The notes under the pieces were generated by a model. That model did not search any database, had not been told where the DNA came from, and saw nothing but the letters and a program-made list of their open reading frames with translations. A DNA stretch of 64,000 nucleotides from Gymnorhina tibicen (lineage: Eukaryota > Chordata > Aves > Passeriformes > Artamidae). The stretch is from assembly GCA_013399875.1 (NCBI GenBank), contig VXAZ01000955.1, forward strand, positions 1-64,000. The letters run 5' to 3'. Of this stretch, positions 59,468-64,000 are shown one piece after another. The position numbers and the translations under genes were made by a program. How positions within the stretch are numbered: the stretch's first letter is position 1; every line of letters begins with the position of its first letter.

Positions 59468-60246
59468 TTGAAACACCGGTGGGATCATCTTCTGTCTTGG
59501 GGTGGTTTTCTATTCCCTGATCATCTGCTCTATGCCCAGAAATGTTTGCCATAGCTTTAAGGTGGGTCTGGGAGTGGGGGGAGCCTTGGGGCTCTTGCAT
59601 GGGCTTTTTCAAAGCCTCAGCCTCACCAGGTGTCCATCGGGTCAGGTGGACTGCACTCTCTTTGCTTAGCTAGCTTGGGTTTTTGTTAGCTTAGGCAGGA
59701 AGGTTTTTTTTCTTTTCCCTGGCTTTGGAGACTGCGGCAGCAATCCTTCAGTGGCCTTTGGTTTTCTTGGACTGCTTGGTTTGGTTTTGGTCCGAAACCA
59801 GAGAGAACAATCAACAGGAGATGAATCAGCCGTGGACTGGTGGGAAGCTGAGGGGCTGCTCCGTCTCAGCCCCAGACCTCAGAAAAGCCAATCCAGCAAA
59901 AGAAAGGACACCAAATCCACCAGTTTCATCTGCTGTGAAGAGGGAACCAACATCAGAGATTCCCATCTGTTTTTGCCCAAGATTCTGTGTGAACCTGTTG
60001 GTTTCCTTCTTCCCTGAGACAGAAGCTGGCACCATTTCTTTTCTCCCCACCACGTGGCCATCATTCTTTTCTTTTCTTTCCCTGGAATTTTGGGTATTTT
60101 GGTTCCAGTGTGGGGGTGGGGGGTGGTTAGAGTCAGACAATTCAATACCTAGCATTTATGCATTATTGTTTTCCTCTGCCGTGTGCGCACTCTGTCAATA
60201 AACGGTTGGGGTTTTTTCACTTTCATCCACTAGTGTTAATCTCTCA
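59468..60246 (+). mobile_element. LTR-like block, edges tentative
   Basis: Different in composition from its flanks, with a plus-strand poly(A) signal AATAAA (60197-60202) followed by G/T-rich sequence, CACTTTCATCCACTAG and a possible CA end at 60246. A 7-bp direct repeat TTGGCAT lies at 59461-59467 and 60247-60253, which could be a target duplication, but the left end does not start with TG. The 158-codon plus-strand frame (59725-60201) and the 109-codon minus-strand frame inside it have no known domain and overlap antisense, so I read them as chance. No viral genes remain. Confidence 0.45.
60197..60202 (+). promoter_or_regulatory. poly(A) signal AATAAA
   Basis: Canonical hexamer about 50 bases before the putative end of the LTR-like block. 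Confidence 0.45.
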
Positions 60247-60253
60247 TTGGCAT

Positions 60254-61107
60254 AAAGGCATTGTTGGAACCTTTTTTTAAGAGGAAACACTCATTCCAGA
60301 GGGTTTTCTCCTAAACTTGTCTCTGAACTGAGACAGCTTCCTGAGAAAGGCTTTCATAATTTGGCCTTGACTATGTTTTTGATATGGGTGCTACACTCTG
60401 CAGAAAATATCATCATACTTCATTTTGTACCACCCTCAGAGCCAAATGACCCTTAAATTCATCACTTATTTTTCACACAGGAGCTGGGAAGGTGTAAGTT
60501 TGACAGGTAGGCTTAACAATTAGATTGTCCAAATTAAAACAGATTTATGTTAGCTAGTGTTACACAGAAGTGTAATAAACACAAAATTGATAACAGCTAT
60601 ATAAAACTTCCATTAATCCTTCGGTCTAACTTGTGCTGGACTGCTACTAGAACACAATATATCTTCACACACAAAAACAACCAGTAGAAGATGTTAGTTA
60701 CAGACACAACTTTGTAAAACAGGCAAAACTCTACAGTGAAGCTGTAGGAGTAAGATTCTCAGAGGTATTTAGGTCTAAGGGTGCTAGAAAAGAAGCAGCA
60801 GATTAAATTCCTGGTCTGAAATTCACTACACCTGAGAGTGATTCCTGCTAATGGGGATCCATTGTCTACTTCATCACATTGTCTACTTCATCACATAAAC
60901 TGATACAGACTAAGAAGAAACAAGTCACAAAGCAGGGGAAATATAAAAACAGTCACATGCAGTCTCCCTTGCACAACAGAAATGAACAGGCTCTGTAGTA
61001 TGCTAAGTGCCCAAGTGACATGGAATGGAGGTTCAAGTTAGAGGGTTGTCCTCCCATAGGAAACTGCTTCCTGTTTCCAGCCTCAAATTCATTTTGTTCC
61101 CTCTCAC
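60254..61107. other. non-coding DNA, no gene seen
   Basis: A 17-bp tandem duplication at 60861-60894; nothing else recognised. Confidence 0.5.
60861..60894. repeat. two-copy 17-bp tandem repeat
   Basis: ATTGTCTACTTCATCAC occurs twice with no spacer and no mismatch. Confidence 0.9.
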
Positions 61108-61690
61108 TGTTATGATCCAGTTTTTAAGAGATGCCTCTGCCTGAATTAAAGTGCAAACAAGACCATATGCCTAAGTAGTACAGATCCTATTTAATATTAA
61201 ATATAGATGGACAGTAAATGAGGTAGAGAGGAAGGCAGAAAGAAACAGGGAAAGGGCAGGGGGAGAACAAGAGACAGAGAGAAACTGATTAAGTAGAAAG
61301 ATATCACCATGAGATGGATCCCTGTGGCATCCCGCTGGTCCTTCTTAACCCTGGTCTTCTCAGTGGTGGGGGTCCCAGAGTCATTCTTCTGGAGGTACCA
61401 CTCTTATACAGTCCAACTCCCAGGTATCCACAGGATATAGATCCTGTTCCCATAACTTGGGATAGCATGTATAAGCACTTGTTTCCCTTCCCACAGCTTG
61501 CCATCATGGGAGATTTTATCCAGGTGCTAACCAAACCTTCACCTCCATTAGGCCTGGAATTAGCTCCTTCCTGCTGCGCCGTTTGTGCTTATTTTAAGTT
61601 CCTGTTGTGGTGGCTTATCTTATGAGAACTTCCTTCTTTGGAACAGTGTTTTGGGACTGGCAGCTGCATTCTTTAAGTCCTTACACACTG
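61108..61690 (-). mobile_element. antisense LTR of the same family as the 13.9-kb solo LTR
   Basis: The plus-strand left edge TGTTATGATCC is the reverse complement of the terminal GATCATAACA of the LTR at 13870-14704. Other shared blocks, in the same order, are AATTAAAGTGCAAACAAGACC with CATATG (relative of the GACCATATG block), and GATATCACCATGAGATGGATCC (relative of GGATCCAT...TGGTGATAT). It is shorter than the plus-strand copy and its right end is eroded: the left flank CTCAC does not recur after a CA. The 103-codon plus-strand frame at 61314-61625 is antisense LTR and not a gene. Confidence 0.7.
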
Positions 61691-64000
61691 TCACTTATCC
61701 TTTGTACTAAGTAGAGCTTCTGCTTCCATGTGTTTGTAGCTCCTACCTCTCTCCTAAGAGAGTTTTGTATCCTCTTTCAGTCTTTATTTTAGTTGCTTAA
61801 AACAGCCAATTCTCTTCAGTTTCCAGCCAAAAGAGAGAAAATCCATTCTCTGGGTCCTTCCTATTTCTGTTGTTGACATCTTTTGAAGTGTTAATATGTC
61901 TTTCTCAAATAGGGTTGAACAAAACAATATCCCACATGATAATGGCAATGGGTCTTTTTAATGGCAAGCATGATTTAATTAATACCTTGCTATTTGTAAT
62001 GGAAGACCCTCATCCGCTATGTATTTACTTTATCTACATTGATTGCTCTAAGATCAGATGTCTGATCACTCTGTCCTCTGGTTCCAGCCAGTGAATCTCT
62101 TTTTTTCCTTTAGAGCAAAAGCACAGTAAGAACTGAATGCACTGTTTTCATTGTACCATTGCATTTTGTTCTGCCCCTGTTACTTTAGTTCTCAGGAGCA
62201 TTCAATTTTTTCCATAAGATATTTTGCTATTAAAGCTTTATTTAAATGCCTACTCAATTTATGCCACCAACAAACTCTGTTAGCACATGCCTACTCTTGG
62301 ATTTATCCCACTGAAATATAAATGACAATATTATGAAGTGGAAGAAGAGTCAAGGAATTGAAATATGCTTAGGGAAAAGTGTTTGGAATGTGATGAGCTT
62401 GCATGGAAATCTCAGCTGTGGAGCTAAAGCCTCTCTGTAGCTGATGGCTTTTTTTTCACTTAGAGAATGTCTGCCTAGGGACTATATCCAAATATGACAA
62501 GAGTATTTTTATTTATTTTTATTTTCTGTTTATTGATGTTTTTAATAGCAGTTATTGCTAATATTGCTAAAATTGATACTCCCAGAACTTTAGCTCTTTT
62601 ATCTTATATTGCCAGTGTTGTACACAGAGAACAGTCAATAGATAGCAAGGGGCAGGGTGGAGGAGTGCTACAGAATTTTTTTTTTTTGCTTATTTTCAGA
62701 TTTGCTATTTGACATTTGGGATTTTTTTTTTAATAAATTCTCCTCTTAGAACTCTTGTTTATTTCCCTAAAATTTATGTCTGCTGGATAAGTATACTTGG
62801 TTTTGCTGGTTTCTTTTTTTTTTTTTTTTATTTCTTATTTTCAGGTCTTAATGAAGTTAACCTTTTTTTTCAACAATGTTGCAACCTTGACTCCCTTCGC
62901 TGAGTGCTCATACATACAAGTAACTCCAAGGCAAAAGGGCTGCACAGACAGGCACATGACATGGTAAATATAGAGCACAAAGAAAAGTACTTTTAAAATA
63001 CTGAATTTGGCCTAGACTGAACATTTGATTATAATGACATAATTTGGCTTTCATGTGAGACAGAGGGCATTTTGCCTTGATGTGAATTTCATTTTACTAA
63101 ACACATATTATTTTTCCTATAAGATTTTGTGTATAAGTGAGAACATTTTAACAGACTTGGTAAGGCAACTAGAATTACTATACTATCTAAATTGAAATGA
63201 TATTTAGATAATGCATACTCTTTGGGGTTGAGAGCAAAGCCTAAGCAGTCTAATTATTGCTTCTATAATGTTTTAGATAAGTTCTTAATATGAGTGGTCC
63301 TATTAAATTTTCAGTCACATCTGCACCTCGTAAAGATTAATTTATTTTATAGTTTTCCAATGTGTCAGTAGTGATTAAGACACAAACTGCACCTGGCAGT
63401 CAAGTCTCTTTTCTCCTTTTGGCTTTCCCTTCAGAATCATGTAGGTTTTTCTGTCGTTATTGTCTATTACACTAGCAGTGATTAAATGAGCCAAAAGGAG
63501 GGGAAGTCATTTCATCATGTACTCTAATGCATACATGAGTAACAGGATCTGAGGAAGAGTGCTTTAAGTAGCACCTCAAAACCAAAAGATAAGATACAGT
63601 GACTAGAAAACCCCCAGATGCATTTTAATCAGATGGAGAATTTACACGAACTTCTATGCTGTTTAGAGAGAGGAGGATCTCAAGAGGTTTTGAAGGAAAA
63701 TTCTCCTGTTAAAACTGAAGGCCAAGTATGTCCATTAATCAGTCCAGTGATGAGCTTGAGAAGGTGCTTCATGCTTCACCTTTTTTCAAAGGACCTAGTC
63801 GATGCTCATGAGGCAAATACTTCACTCTGTCAACTTAGTTCAGATTCAAAAAACTCAATAGCATGTTGCTTTTAGACCCCTTCCTCAGGAATGTCCAGTC
63901 ACATCTCATATAAAAAACAGAAAAAGCAGTGAATGTTCTTCTGTTCTAAAAAAAATCAGCAAACTATAGATTTTTTTTAGAAATGAGATTTTTAAAATAT
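61691..64000. other. AT-rich non-coding DNA, no gene seen
   Basis: T-runs at about 62680-62690, 62723-62731 and 62814-62829. The 85-codon plus-strand frame at 63618-63875 has no recognised domain. Confidence 0.5.

Noticed and set aside
59725..60201. 158-codon frame as a gene
   Set aside because: It is inside an LTR-like block, overlaps an antisense frame of similar length and lacks any recognised motif.
1..64000. CRISPR array, bacterial operon, phage or prokaryotic defence system
   Set aside because: No spaced identical repeats, no ribosome-binding-site/ORF packing, and coding density is far too low. CR1 and LTR content shows a vertebrate genome.

Overview
The window looks like AT-rich, gene-poor vertebrate DNA from a bird, intergenic or deep intronic. 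The main reason is the set of CR1 LINE fragments. Several end in the CR1-type 3' octamer ATTCTGTG/ATTCTATG, and their broken frames translate into CR1 ORF1 esterase, ORF2 endonuclease (EN) and reverse-transcriptase (RT) blocks. Beside them are solo-LTR-like blocks of several endogenous retrovirus families. I see no host protein-coding exon, tRNA, rRNA, CRISPR array or bacterial-type operon. Nearly all open frames are short chance ORFs or decoded repeats. Species cannot be fixed from this window; a songbird is possible but unproven. Family names rest on pattern recognition, since no library search was possible.

Layout. 1-8 kb: ordinary AT-rich DNA with an LTR-like block (about 1995-2836), a possible CR1 tail (1138-1165) and GGTTT-type microsatellites (6.33 and 7.92 kb). 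8.5-11.9 kb: the densest repeat cluster. An LTR (about 8559-9093) is followed by a CR1 mosaic whose order is ORF1 esterase end, CR1 3' end, EN, a second LTR, then the start of RT. 13.9-14.7 kb: the best-defined element, a solo LTR with TG/CA ends and a 5-bp GGAGT target-site duplication. 15.9-16.7 kb: a CR1 3' portion. 17.6-18.1 kb: a GC- and CpG-rich antisense LTR-like block. 20.1-22.6 kb: a purine-rich tract abutting a CR1 EN/RT fragment. Here the assembly carries exact duplications of 295, 438 and 22 bp, each next to a single N, which I read as false duplications. 24.1-24.35 kb: a GGAA/GGGA microsatellite around a sequence gap. 25.77-26.56 kb: an antisense CR1. 26.6-39.2 kb: mostly unique-looking DNA with short perfect hairpins. 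39.2-39.8 kb: an LTR-like block with CCAAT boxes, a TATA box and a poly(A) signal. 41.05-42.4 kb: a GC-richer, unclassified block. 49.4-49.8 kb: a CR1 3' end. 52.3 kb: a second gap inside an A/T run. 52.8-53.4 kb: an antisense LTR-like block. 54.96-55.3 kb: a T/G-only tract. 59.46-60.25 kb: an LTR-like block. 61.1-61.7 kb: an antisense relative of the 13.9-kb LTR.

The elements do not work together as a pathway. They are layered, decayed insertions: retrotransposons landed beside or inside earlier ones, and most LTRs survive without internal genes. I found no convincing new biological system. The points most worth a second look are the CR1/LTR mosaic, the false duplications, the well-bounded solo LTR, and a 12-bp-stem, 4-nt-loop palindrome at 36.16 kb.
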